Of a stretch of DNA of 64,000 nt, positions 37,891 through 50,668 are shown piece after piece. The notes under the pieces were generated by a model that was not told the origin of the DNA, searched no databases, and saw only the letters and a program-made list of their open reading frames with translations. This DNA comes from Chamaea fasciata (lineage: Eukaryota; Chordata; Aves; Passeriformes; Sylviidae). The stretch is taken from positions 83,850,087 through 83,914,086 of the forward strand of contig JARCOQ010000002.1 in assembly GCA_029207755.1 (NCBI GenBank), read 5' to 3'. The number at the start of each line of letters is the position of its first letter. Within the stretch, counting starts at the first letter, position 1. Made by a program: the position numbers and the translations under genes.

Positions 37891-40800
37891 GCCTGCATGA
37901 AGGAAAAGGTAAATACTTTGATTTATACTAGAACATTGGAGCAGCATGGATTTGCACAAATGTGGCAGCCTTCTGTATATTCACTAGTCTGCTATACTGG
38001 CCTATCCAGTACTTTGGCAATTTCAGTTAGTTTAGATAAAAAGCATGAGGGTAGGCAGAAATCAGAATTTCTGTCTTGTTCTCCAGGTACAGGACACCAG
38101 AAACATGCTGTGTGACCTCACCATTCCTATTTGCAGGAAGATTTCAGGGTGCTCTGTATCATTGGTATCTACCTCCACACACCAAAAAAAACCTTACACT
38201 TAGGTGCAAATTCTCCAAAATTCCAACCTAAAACAGCACTGGAAAATTCAAAGTTCTGCCTATAATCTCTCAATTAAACCCCATTACTCACACTTAATAG
38301 TAAGATATAATGCATAGGTTTTTTTAAGTCTTTATTTGTGTAAAAGGACAGCTAATGTCTTCAGATATGAGGGGAAAAACCCTGGCATTTTTTCACTGCC
38401 TTGAAATTTTAACATTAAAAATCCTTACAAATCAGCATTAAATAGAAAACTTTATTCATTGTCTATTATTGTGATTTATATATAGAGTTCCTAAAAAAGT
38501 ACTACAGAAAATCACATTATCTATAACCTTATTGAAAGCATATGAACATTCTTAAGAATCCATCAAGTCTCTAATAAAATGTAGGCTTTCTTGGAAGAAG
38601 ATTAAAGATTCTGTTCAAAGTACTTCTATGAGCAGATGACTGTAGACCTACTTTAATAAACCAGATAGGCTGAGGGATTAAAAACTAATGATATGTTTTT
38701 CAAGTGGATACAACCTGAAGTTAAAAGACACTTTTTACATCATACCGAATATTATTACATTGTAAATTTACAAATCAACAATGGAGCTGTGTAAGCAAAG
38801 GAGAGTGGAACAGAAAATTGATTGAACACATTATTGTAACTAATTTGGTGATTCTGTGGTTGGTTTTGTCATCTGAAATGATGGAATTGGGTAATCAAAT
38901 TTAGCACTATGTTGTGGCTTGTGACAACAATGTATAATCCTTCAGCAAGCTTCCTCTTGAAACACATTTGCCTTTCCTTGGAGAAGACCATTTTTTTTTC
39001 ACTGTTTTGAGAGTTAGAAATAATATTTCCAGCCAGTAATGAACAACTGTGTATCTATAACTGTCTATAAGGTTTGTATTAACCTTGTCCTTTGAACTTC
39101 TTCATTCCTGCTGTCTAGTCCCATAAGAGGATACATAATCAGCAGTCAAAAATCATTTTACTGAACAGGTCAAACTTGTTTAAATTGTTCATCTGTATTG
39201 TTCTGATGAAGTTGCACCTTCAGAACATAAATCTTTAAATCACCTTCCCTGCCTCTTCAAATGAGCTGGCATGACCATATATCAATTTATTTCCTCTCCT
39301 GGTTCTGTCAAAATTATATTAAAGCCTCCTCCTGCTGGAGGGTTTTTGACAAAAGTGGGTTAGATTATACATAAGCATCATATACACAGATCTGAATCCA
39401 TCTCAACTGCAGCCAAAACAGCTTGTATAACAACACCTTTTGGATTGTTGGTTTTGTTTTTGGTTTCTTTTTTTTTACTAGAAAGTAAAATCTCCACCCT
39501 CCTTGTATTTTTTGCTAGCTCTTCTTTACATCTTTTCCATCTTCAAGTCATCTTTTGAAAGAAATTTCTACTGAATTCTTATCCCACCTTGTGCAGTATC
39601 ACTAGCCCTCTCTGCTGGTGGTAATTTGCAATTTTATGCACAAGGGAAAGAGTGGCTAGTCCTTCGATCTACGTACTTCGCAGTTGTTGTCTTTGGGGTT
39701 TTTTTCCATTTTCCTTAGCTATTTTTCTACAGCACAACCTTCTAACTCAATTGAGCAGGTATTCATTAAGTATTGAGATCATACCACATTGCCAATGAAC
39801 AACATCCCCAGTTGTATATTTTCACTTTGTACTTGGCAGATAAAGTACAAGTTTTAATGTTCTTTGGAAAGTGTTTTACCTTTTGAATTACTTTATTCTT
39901 GGACTTGGATAAATGGGCGAGTTTTCAGTAAGTAATCCACTTTCTGTTCTTAACAAGCTCTTTGCTGACTCTTAATTCCATTTTCCCTAGATCTGTAGCC
40001 CTCTTCTTCATTATCCCTTGTACTTCCATCCCACTCCTTCCTCTGCTTGGGATGAAAGTCAGTTGTAAAACTTTGAAGTAAGTGTATGCCTCTTAAACAT
40101 CAAATATCTTAAGATGTTCAATCAACATGACCTCATTAAATAATTCTCTTAAATTTCTCAAAGTTTGTCTTTTTAAATAAATCAACTGTGAAGTGAAGGC
40201 TAAGTTGAACCAGTGTGCAACCTCTTAATTTAACAGCCTTGGATATTTTTTTTTCAATTATTTTTTCAGTAGTTACAAAAGCAAACATTACAGTTTTTTG
40301 GCACAGTAATTATTTAGTAAAAAGTCAGACTGCTATCACATCCAGTAATAACTGAACTTTATGCCGACCTTCACAAATTAGCTGAGAAAATTACAAGCCC
40401 AAAGTGACCAGACTTTTTCAGTAAAAAAGTAAAATTCTTTTTAGCTATCAACTTAATTATGTAGTAGAGAGACATCAAGAGTAAAGAATCATACCAGCAA
40501 TGACATGCTACATTTATAAGAAGGTATTGCAAAAGATTGTTTGATAAGGATAGAATGAAACTTAGAGTCTAAAAAAGAAAGTGAATCTTCAAAACTAAAA
40601 GTAATGATTATGTCAAAGTACACTGATAGTAAAATTACTCCTACAGGAAGAAACCATACCTAATTTATCTCAATTGGCAACTGAGTTTCAAGAAAGCAAT
40701 CATATATGATTGTACCCTCTTCTCTTTACATAAAATAATATTAAACAATAATCCATTACTCAAGCTGTTTCTTCAAACAATTGTCTATTTTATTTTGTAC

Positions 40801-43800
40801 CCAATACTATAGTTTTCAATAAGGTTTTCTTTCTAGTTACAAGAAACCTTGACTTCATACATTGGTACCATTAGTAGAAAAATTTCTCACAGCATCTTTC
40901 CAAAAGCCTCTGTTCATAAAAAAAACTAATCCTTGGAATATATAGGGTGTCCTGTACATACTATATATGGATTTCCTTTAAAAATAAAAGAAAAAAAAAA
41001 TGAAAACCTTCAAATCCAACTCTACACAAAAATCCGAGGGAGTTCAAACCAAGTCTGTTCCACCTGTACCATTTATTTTTTATGGAACTATACCATCCAA
41101 CAACGATATTGCAACATGATCCCTTTTCCTTTAATAAAACAAAACAACCAGCACTTGTGATCTGGACAATTATTACCTCTTACTCCCAAAAATTGCCTTG
41201 TTTCTTGTTTTCACAAGCTCTGGAATTGTCAGATGCTTTTGGAAGACACTGATGATACCAGTCAACTGTGACTTCCACTAAAAGGTGGGGAGATTTCATC
41301 ATAAAAATACCAGAATAACTAGTGGAATGAGCATCTTTGAATCATGCAGCCTATTTAGGGTATTAGTGCAGTGTTAGGACTGGAAAGTTCCACATATTAC
41401 TCAGGTCTCCATTTCAAAATCAGTTTTCTCAGTAAACTGTCCCAGGTCTGTGGCAGTTCTAATTGTTGCTGCAGAAGGGAAAATCATGACATATTTTCTT
41501 TTGCCTCTATTGCTTGCCTCAGTTTCTGTTTTGACAGCTCCTCCTCCCCTGTTTTCAGTACATCTGTTTCTTCCTCTATTCTCAGTTTTGTCTTCAACTT
41601 TGTCATCATGGCCATGTATTTCCACATACTACACTCTCAGTCCAAAAATCTGTATCTTACGATTTCTGCTATTGCAGACAGATACAAATGAGAAGTAGTC
41701 AAAACTTCACTCCATTTTCATCTTTTCCTACAAGCCACCACCAGCATTTCAGTTGCATTTTAGGCCTTCATCCTCTCTTTTTAGAGGGTGGGGGTATGGA
41801 AAGCTTGTTAAAAAACATGAAGATTTTATCAGATATAAGAAAAAGTATGTCCCACTGTTTTGGCACCCAAAAATTTAAGACAACCTTCTTCACAAAAAGC
41901 ATCTAAAATAAATTTCTTCATCTGCTGCCTTCTCTCATTTTGGCATCCCATTTCAGGCCAATGTTTTTCCTGCCTACAAAGGTAACTTAGCACCACAATA
42001 TTCCAAGGAAAATTATACAAATTCCTGTCAGCATGCTGAGTATTTAAATACTACTTTTTTTGCAGATCAGGATATACAGGATCCCATTAAGTTCATATTT
42101 TTCAGGATTAGATATTTAAAAGTCATGCTGCTAATACTGCTCATTCTAATTCAGGTAGAATAAAGGTTTGGCAGACAATGGATCAATCTGTTTAACTGCC
42201 CAAGCACATGGTATCCTAATCTGTTAGAATGTAGAGTATTAAAATTCCCATAAATATTCTACTTTTCTACAGAAAATTATTTCTGAGGCACTAGCTCTGT
42301 ATTTTCTAGACAAAAATATGGGGGAAAACAATTAACCTGTAGATTATAAAGTCCTTGGGACAGCCCTGTTGCCAGCACAGTACCAGGCACTAGTGTTTTA
42401 GGATTCCATAACTTCTTAGGGATGTGCTAATTTGGACACTTTCGTAAATTTACAGGTATAGTTGGTTGACTCTGCCTGATCCATGCACCCACCAAAAAAC
42501 TTTGTCACAACAGCACTCTGTTGTCTGTACTCATGTAAAAGAAAGGTAAGAAAAAGTAGAGAGAAGAGCAATGAATTGATCAAAATTCAGTGATGAATCT
42601 GAAATACAAACAAAATGATCCAAGCCTCTTCCCAATGCTTTCTTCCCAACTCCACATCACAACATATATGGCGTGATAAATTACAAACTAAACTGAACAT
42701 CAGGTCAAGATTACAGTGAAAAATTTTCATAAATTAAGCATATCATCAATCAAAGTAAAAATACCATAGCTTTAGCCAATGTAGCTAATTGTGTTAGCTA
42801 TTTCATGGCAGCTTCATGTTTATTAAATAGCTCTCAGTTTTCAAAACTCTGATGAACATGAGTAAATATTGCTACATTAAAGGATGCCTAATTAAGTTAC
42901 TGAAACATTATAGCTATACTTGCAAGTTAACCTGAAAACTTTAAAATCTATTTGGAAGAGAAGTCTCAGAAATCTATTTTTTAAAAGAAAAAAAGCATTT
43001 CAGCTTTTAGTATCTTGCTGCCTTTTATCTACCTAACTTGTTTCTATCCTGGTAATTTAATGAAATTGCTCTTGTATAGTCCATAGCAATATTCATTAGA
43101 ATTGCAGATTTTTCTAAAACTATGCAAGAAGCAAGTTCAATTTTTCCACATAAAGATGGATAAAGAAAATATAAAATCATTTGCTTTAAGAAAAGTAAAG
43201 TAATATTAAGCAAGAACAGATTCAAACAATGTAATCTACAAAAATGAAATACAGTTGAGAAAAATCTACATAAATTAGCTGAACATACCTTTAAAATAAT
43301 ACCAGCAGATTTCCAGTGAGTTTTAAAACCTTCTTTTTCACCTTGTTTCAAGAATTTTAGATACAGTGTGAAAGACTTTGTCACTCTTTCATGCTGCTCT
43401 TTTACACTCAAACCTCCATCATTACGTCCTACCCTTAAATTAATTTACTGACATTTAAAAATTTCTTCTGTCACTGCATGGTAACAAAAGTCGTATCTCC
43501 ATGAATTATCAAGGGTAAGTTAGGATGATCATGTGTAGGACAAATAAATAGGAGAAAATTTTGCCAAATTAAACAATTTTTACTTGAAAAATACTTTACA
43601 CAACATCCCTTATTAAAAAAATCCTATTACATTGGCCTGGTGTTAGCTTGAATGTCACAACTGATGTTATAAAATATATTAGTTTTCTAGCTTGATCCTA
43701 GAATCTTATGAAGCTATTAATATATGGCAGTTAAACTCCAAGGACTTCCTCAATTAGGTCCCTCTTGCCACGACCTTTCTGAGACTGAGGTATCATTAAG

Positions 43801-46129
43801 AAAATAGTTATATTTAACTGAAGATTTAGCTTATAGAGGACCAGAAAGAATAAGGATCATGAAAAGCTTCTAAGAAGCAAAATGCAGTTTCAAGCTTATA
43901 TTGGGTCCTACTTCTGATTATTTTCAACAAAATAATGACTTTCACAGTGTAACAGAATGTAGTGGCAAAACTTCAAACAAAAGTCAACTAACTCTGACAA
44001 ATGTATACAGATAAATAAAAATTCCTAAGAGCTAGTAAGAAAGAGTATAGGACAGCAATTTATCAAGCATTCTTTTTACTTCGTATTTATAAAACTAAAC
44101 CAAAAGTACCTGTGGGCAAACTGCTTCATAAAACTAGAGGAAGTATAAGGATAGTAATATCACACATTGCTGTTTTCCACTTGACTTTAAATACTATTAA
44201 TTACAATCTCTTGAGTAATTTCCTACTCTCTTGACTACACTATTCATAATGATGAAAAAAAGTAAAAGATAAATGGATGCAAGAATCACTTCCAAATCAG
44301 AATGCTTTCATTTTGTACAAATAAAACATTACCTAAAAAAGAAATTCAAATAAGAATCAATTCCAATAAAGTGCTAGCCAAATAAATGGAATTCATAACA
44401 GGCTGAGTAATGATCTCACCCATCTCTCTCTTGCCTTTCTCTAGTTGTTTCCTGAATTCACTTCCTAGGACAACTCAGTTTCCTCAAAAGAGATCATTCC
44501 ACTATCATGAAACTTCTATCATGAAACAGCCTACTATCATGAAACTCTTTTTCAGAGCTCTAATATACATACATCTAAAACATGAGAAATAAGCTTATAA
44601 TCTATTGGAGGATTGCTGTGAACCTTAATTAAAATATGTATAAACCTGCACTTTCCATCTTTTAATGAAGAGTGGAAAAATATTGAGAAGCACATAGCCA
44701 CATTGCCTTGCCTGTGAATCACTTGCTAAACCAAGTATTTCACAATGCTTTTAGTGAGTTTTTCAATGAGTTTTTGGACTCCTGGTCCTCAAAATTCTTT
44801 TAGGACACTTTACTGATACTATTTTGATGGTCACAAAACCCTGGTTAACATCAGAAGTGAAGCACTGAATTGCTTAATTAGACCAAACGCATGCATATAA
44901 CATTTGCACTTCGCTCAATCATAATAATGCTTTGTGAAAGCTGGAATAGCTCTGTAATTAATACGGCTAATCTACTAATAAAATATAAACCCCAGGAAAT
45001 AAAAAAAAAACTTATTTTTTAAGGAAGTGAGAAATGAGTGCTAAAGAAAGGAGCAGATTTCTATGTTCAAACATCTGCAGTGTTATTAAAGCCCCAACAG
45101 CTGTTGCTAGCTTTAACTCCATGGAGAGAAATTCATGATATCTGCATTGCTATGTTTCTGTTGATAACCTGACAGACCCTTAGAGCCTGCTGTAGCTGGA
45201 CCCATACATACATGAAATAAATTCTGCAGATACTAGGATTTCCTTGGCTTCAAATGGTTTCCTTGGACACAAAGAGACAGAGACTTAAAAATAGAGCAGT
45301 CTCTACATGTGGATTAAACAGTCAGCATTCCTTGAGCCAGACAAATGAAGATAAATCATAGCTAAGAAAGGCTGGGAAGAAGCTTTCTTGCTGCTTTATC
45401 TGATTGCTAAATTAAATCAACTGGGGTTGAGAGAATATTGCAATCATGGGTAGCTGCACCAGTATTTTTCTAATGGCAAAGTATTCTTTCATCTTTACAT
45501 TAGTTCAGCCAATAAAGGTATTCCACAGTTAAGATTTCATTTTCATTTCATCAGCTTATGAAGAACAGTTATTGCATGAGGAAGCCTTTGAAGAGAAAAT
45601 TTTGAATAATCTCTGGAGAGATTTTAACAGTTTGTCATGCAGTTCTTTCCCAGTCTTCTTCCCAAATATCAAATTAATTTTTAAAGGGTATCAGTTAAAA
45701 CATGTATCTTTCCATGAAAGTAATTAGCCACTATTGCGGATATAAAGAAAGGAAAAGGTACACACCCACTCTTCGTCTCTCTGTAGAGTCCAAAAAAGTA
45801 AACCAGTCATGAGGCCTCATATCTGTTTTTCATATCTTGGTCAGTTTCACCATGTAATAATAATTCCCTATAGGTAGGCTAAAGTTTTCCCACAGAATTA
45901 ATTACATATTTGTCTGACCTCCAACACCTGTGTGTAGTCAATGTCCATAATACAAATATGTCCTTGATCTATTACACACTTCCTAAAGAGTGACAGTATT
46001 GCTTAGATTAAAAGAATAGTTACACCCTCATTCACAGCATTGTGAATAAATGAAGAGGGGAAAAATGGGATTCTAAGGGTTACCATGAGATAAAAACAAT
46101 ATGTGAATTGTTTTCCCTATTAGGCTTAC
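37891..46129. other. No gene recognised
   Basis: AT-rich. The longest open stretch outside repeats here is a minus-strand frame at 43025-43411 (128 codons, no ATG at its start), discussed in the findings. Confidence 0.45.
44502..44545 (+). repeat. Three copies of CTATCATGAAAC
   Basis: The 12-mer CTATCATGAAAC occurs at 44502, 44516 and 44534, with short variable spacers. No function is evident. Confidence 0.8.
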
Positions 46130-47166
46130 AGGCAAGATGATGGGGTAGAGAATCAGTAAACAGATCATAAAGTGTATGGAAAATTAGCTGGGCTCACATG
46201 GGTGTCATCAGTGATACAAAGTACAACTGGAAGCCAGTTACTATTGCCATTCCTCAGGGATCTATCACTCAATCTGGTATTCTTTCACATCTTCATTAAT
46301 GACCTCAATGCTTGATTTGGCATTCTCAGAAAGTGTGCACCATACTGCTGGGAATAATCGACATGCTGAAGGCCTGGGTTGCTATTCAAAAACACCTTCA
46401 AAAGCTGGCGAAGTGAACTGACAGGAAACTCAACATAAACAAATGTAAAGTTCTGCAGCTGGAAGGAAATAAATCCACACAATGCCTTTGCAAGAAAGGA
46501 CTTGAGGACTAATGGACAAGCTGACCATGAACCAGCAGCATGCTGCTGTGGGGACAAGTGACAACCACACAGTGAGATGCATTAACTAAAGCATTTCCAG
46601 TGGGTTGAAGGACACGATTGTTCCTCTCCATTTAGCCCTTGAGAGGCCTCCTCTATAGCATTGTGCCAATTTGCAGATTCTTAGTACAAGACACTGACAT
46701 ACTGGAGCAAGTCTATCAGATGACCATCAAGATCATCAGGAGACTGAAAAACATGAAATACGAAAAAAAATTCAGAAAACATCATTTATTCAGCCTAAAG
46801 TGAAGCCTTATGGGAGCCACTTAGCTACTTTAATGGGAGGGCATATAAAGAATATGGAGCCATACTCTCCTCAGGGGCAGGACAAGAGGCAGTGGATACA
46901 AGACAGAACATAGGAATTTCCAGTTAGATACACGTTACATTTTCTTAAACCACAGCACTGGCCAAACAAACTGGAACAACCTGCCCAGAGAGGTTCTGGA
47001 ACCTTTATTCTTGCAGATGCTCAGAACTGCCCTGGCTGAGGCCCTGAGCAATCTGATTTAACTGAAGCTGCTTTGAGTGGAGGTCTGGACTAGTTGACTG
47101 GATTTCCAGATAATCAGATGACTGGATTTCCAGAAGTCCCTTGCAACCTAAATTACTCCATGATTT
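46130..47166 (+). mobile_element. CR1 LINE, 3' part including RT remnant, sense
   Basis: Begins around GCTGGGCTCACATGGGTGTC, passes a decayed RT block and the body matching GAACAACCTGCCCAGAGAGG (about 46974), and ends with CCTTGCAACCTAAATTACTCCATGATT, the CR1 3' tip. A 16-bp unit (47095-47110) is repeated with a 24-bp period at 47119-47134 near the 3' end. The 5' boundary is approximate. Confidence 0.85.
46245..46480 (+). pseudogene. CR1 reverse-transcriptase fragment, broken
   Basis: Reading across a frameshift gives IPQGSI and then FHIFINDLNA (about 46248-46312), equivalent to the PQGS-to-INDL block of CR1 RT. Downstream are remnants around KSWRS and INKCKVLQLEG (to about 46470). Stops and frameshifts show that it is dead. 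Confidence 0.65.
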
Positions 47167-50100
47167 TAAGCACGAATCAGAATTATTTTTCCCTACTTTT
47201 TTTCTTTTTTTTTCTATCAGTAGCTACTTTTTATTTTTTCTGGTAAATTAAAAAGACAAACAATACCAACTATTTTTTTGATAACAAATATTTGGACTTA
47301 ATTACCACTTTTTCACATCCAAGATAAGCCTATGTTTAGCTGATTCACACATTCCTAGTCAATTAAGGATTGAAAACACAAATTTCATTCATACTAAGGA
47401 CATACATAAAAACACATTCATGCAGGCATTGAATCAGACGTCCAATAAAATGGACAGAGTGGCAAATGATAACAAACAAAATTATGATTCTGACTCCGCA
47501 ACGGAAACAACCTTTATGCCAGACTGGAATACCACATAAGTGTCCACCTCTTCTGACTCAAGTCAGTCATCCTGTTACTACAAAGAAACTTTTCAAATCT
47601 AAAGGAATTCCTAGATATACATTCTGCTCTATGCATGATTTTTAAAGATCACCCATATTTAGTCTACCACTTGGAAAACTCAGTATTGAAAACTGAGAAA
47701 GACTGCCTGTGGAAAGGACTGCTCCCGCTCTTGCAATCACACTTTCATTTAAAGAAAAAAGAAATTGAGCAGATAAATACGGCAAACCTGAATTTCACCA
47801 GTCTTTTTCAACCAGCTCACTGATGAGTCAAAATCGTCCCCCCCATGTTCTCCTTCTCATGTGATTTTGGTAATTGCATGTATAATGAATGAGAGGCTTC
47901 TGGTGCTAATATTTTTTTCCATGACCACATAAGGATGTCTAAACTATGGAGAATCTTCTATCATAAGAATTGTAAGCAATGCTTTACCACCCTAATTACT
48001 TGGAATCTGGATTTTAATTCTGACTGCTTTGGCATTTTCTTAGTTTATCCTGAGCTTCCTTGAATTCTACTCTATCTGCACACAAAAAAAACCAAAAACC
48101 TAAACAAAACAAAATCTCAAACCAACAACAACACCAACAAAAAATCAGTAGTTTTTGAGAGCATACAAACTTTAGATTGATTAATTTCTGTGAACTTTGG
48201 AAAATTTTAAGGTTCATCCATCAGTGATTATAATGTACTTCACACAGAGGAAAACAGCATTACTTAGAATACATTGACATTTTCAGTGTTAAAATGTTAC
48301 AACTGTAAGAGTTGACATTTATATAAGTAGCCCTCAAATTTTGAATTTCAGTATAGTTTGTGTATGAGGGTAGTAGTAGGTTTTTAATATAAATCATATT
48401 TACTAGGAAGAGATTATATGAAGGGTAAAATTCACTATAGTTCTGTTGTACGCACTGTTATAAATGCCCCATTTGCTAAAGAACTGGTAAGAATGACAGC
48501 AGAAAAAAGGCACAAAACCATGGACAGAATGAGTTATGGAAGAGTAGTCAACTCTGCAATAGTTCTGCTGGCAGGGACAAATAAATGTTATAAAGATAGG
48601 GAATGGTACAAGTTAGGACAGGATAAGCTACAGGTAAAGGAAAGGAAGAAATAGGACTTCATAAGGAAAATGAGAGTAAGAAATTATGAAAGAACTGAAG
48701 TAAAGACAAATTATTTTATGGAGATGGGGAAAGAAAGCAGAAGAACAGAGAGCATACTCCTTACTTTTTAACATGCATCAGTAATGAATTTTGGTATCTT
48801 CATTCACTCTTTTCACATGGTATTCTGATTATACGCTGCTCTTATGGTAAATAATTTATATTTAGCCATGTAATGCCAGCAGCTTGAAGCAGGACCTCTT
48901 AAAAAAGACAGGGGAGATAAGAGACAGCCTGGGCTTTGTTTCCACACTCTGCCAATAGCAGACTATATGAATTAAACCACAGAAAGTAACTCGTTCTCCC
49001 TCCAGATTCCCATTTCCCTTTTTTCATTGTATAAAGATCATCTCTTCCTCTGTTCATTTACTTTATCCAGCACATTGCATCTGGAAGTCTAGATTTCAAT
49101 GCTCTCATGTAAGACAAGAAACACAAAGGAAAGCAATTCTAGTTCTACCCTATGATGTGCGGCTACACCAGCACAGGAAAAGAAGGAAGTGCTAATCTCT
49201 GCATTCATCTGAATGACCAAAATTTAAAATTCTGGTCAGACAATCCTCAGAAGTAGAAAACAATATTTTAAGTGTAAGACTAAAGAAGACTACATGAAAA
49301 GGACTAGCTTACATGGCTTCCTACAGCACCATGGAATCAGCTCAGTGAACTAGAAGATAACTTCTGCTTTTATTGCTCTGCATAAAGAAATAGTGTCTTC
49401 AAGCATGATTCTAAGGTTATATCCAAATCTGCATATTAGTCTGGTCTACAATCTATCCTTCCCATGAAACTTTCAGTTACTAATTGTTGAAAGATTTCTC
49501 CTCCCCTTTAACTAATCTAGCTTTGTTTACTGTCATTATATACTTAATCCTCCCTCTCAGGCACAAAATTATCATCTCCAGACAAAGAAATCTCAGGCAG
49601 GGATTGCACTCCCAGTGTAGGAAAGCACTGTGAAAGGCACAGGCATTTTCAAATCAGTGTTCACCACTAGCAAAGACCCAGCCAATCAATACATAGCTGT
49701 TACTAGCAAACATAGGAGTCTGTGCTCTACAAAGCAGGTCAGAACAGATATAAAGAAACTACAAAGTAGCTGCACCTTCATAATCATTGTAAGAGCATGA
49801 TTTAGAAAGGTCCTTCTGGTCACAAAGCCAACTGAGAATTTAAAAGCCCAAATGTCCTTTAGCTTGTAGACACATCTAGAAATCTCACAGTAATGGCAAC
49901 ATTTTCTTTTCTTCACAGCACATCTTTTATTCCCTCCATCATGAAGCATTACCTGTATTATGTCTAGGACAACAACCAACATTTTCTCTTTTCATGCCTT
50001 CTCTCAGTCAGCAGGGACACCTCCATACTTGACTGACACAAAAAAGATTGTACTGTGTCCTGCATACCTGACATAGGAACAGCCTCAATGCTCCCACTAG

Positions 50101-50297
50101 TTTTTCCTTGCTAAGTAAAAGGTCTAGCAAAATTTTATGGACACAGTTTATAGAGGGAACAATGAGCAGCACCAAATTTTTTGTTGCAAGACAAAAGATG
50201 GGAGATGGAGATACAAAGTGATTCTGTCTTTCCCTTCCAACATCCACAGGAAAATCAACAAATACTCTTAGCAGGGCTCTTGGAGTCTGTTAGCTCA
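47167..50297. other. No gene recognised
   Basis: AT-rich sequence with an AC- and AAC-rich patch at about 48081-48140. Nothing else is supported. Confidence 0.5.
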
Positions 50298-50333
50298 ACA
50301 GAATTATAGAACAATAGGGGTAGAAAAGACTGT
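50298..50333 (-). mobile_element. Possible CR1 3' tip, antisense
   Basis: ACAGAATTATAGAACAATAGGGG then TAGAAAAGAC resembles the antisense CR1 tip. Nothing convincing continues to the right. It lies about 100 bp before the LTR piece at 50440. Confidence 0.4.
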
Positions 50334-50439
50334 GTTGCCATGTACTTGATCTATTAAAAACTGAAATTAAGCCATAGGCTTGCATAGTTGAATTATATCA
50401 GAAATACACATTCAAGAGTCAAAGCCATCTGAGAACTAG

Positions 50440-50668
50440 AAAATATTTCAATTTTCTATATTAAGAGCAAAATTCTCTCTCGTTCCTTTTTATTATTATT
50501 AATGTTATTGTCTTATTATTAGTCTTACTATTATATTTTCAATTATTAAACTGTTCTTATCTTAACCTACAAGTTTCTGATTCCCCCCCATCTCACCTAA
50601 CAGGCTCAGAGGGAGTGAGAGAGCAATTGCGTGGTACTAACTTTGTGCCAGAGATTAAAAGAACAGAA
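50440..50668 (+). mobile_element. 3' part of a second LTR of the same family
   Basis: Contains a TTATTATTATTA-rich run, then CAATTATTAAACTGTTCTTATC and a diverged GGGAGTGAGAGAGCAATTGCG tail ending near GATTAAAAGAACA. The order of blocks is the same as in the LTR end at 3250-3540, but it is more diverged. No internal retroviral sequence was recognised. Confidence 0.6.

Noticed and set aside
41371..41698. Overlapping + and - strand frames of 74-106 codons
   Set aside because: Ser-, Phe- and Cys-rich low-complexity reading of a pyrimidine-rich tract; several frames are open at once and there is no domain or splice context.
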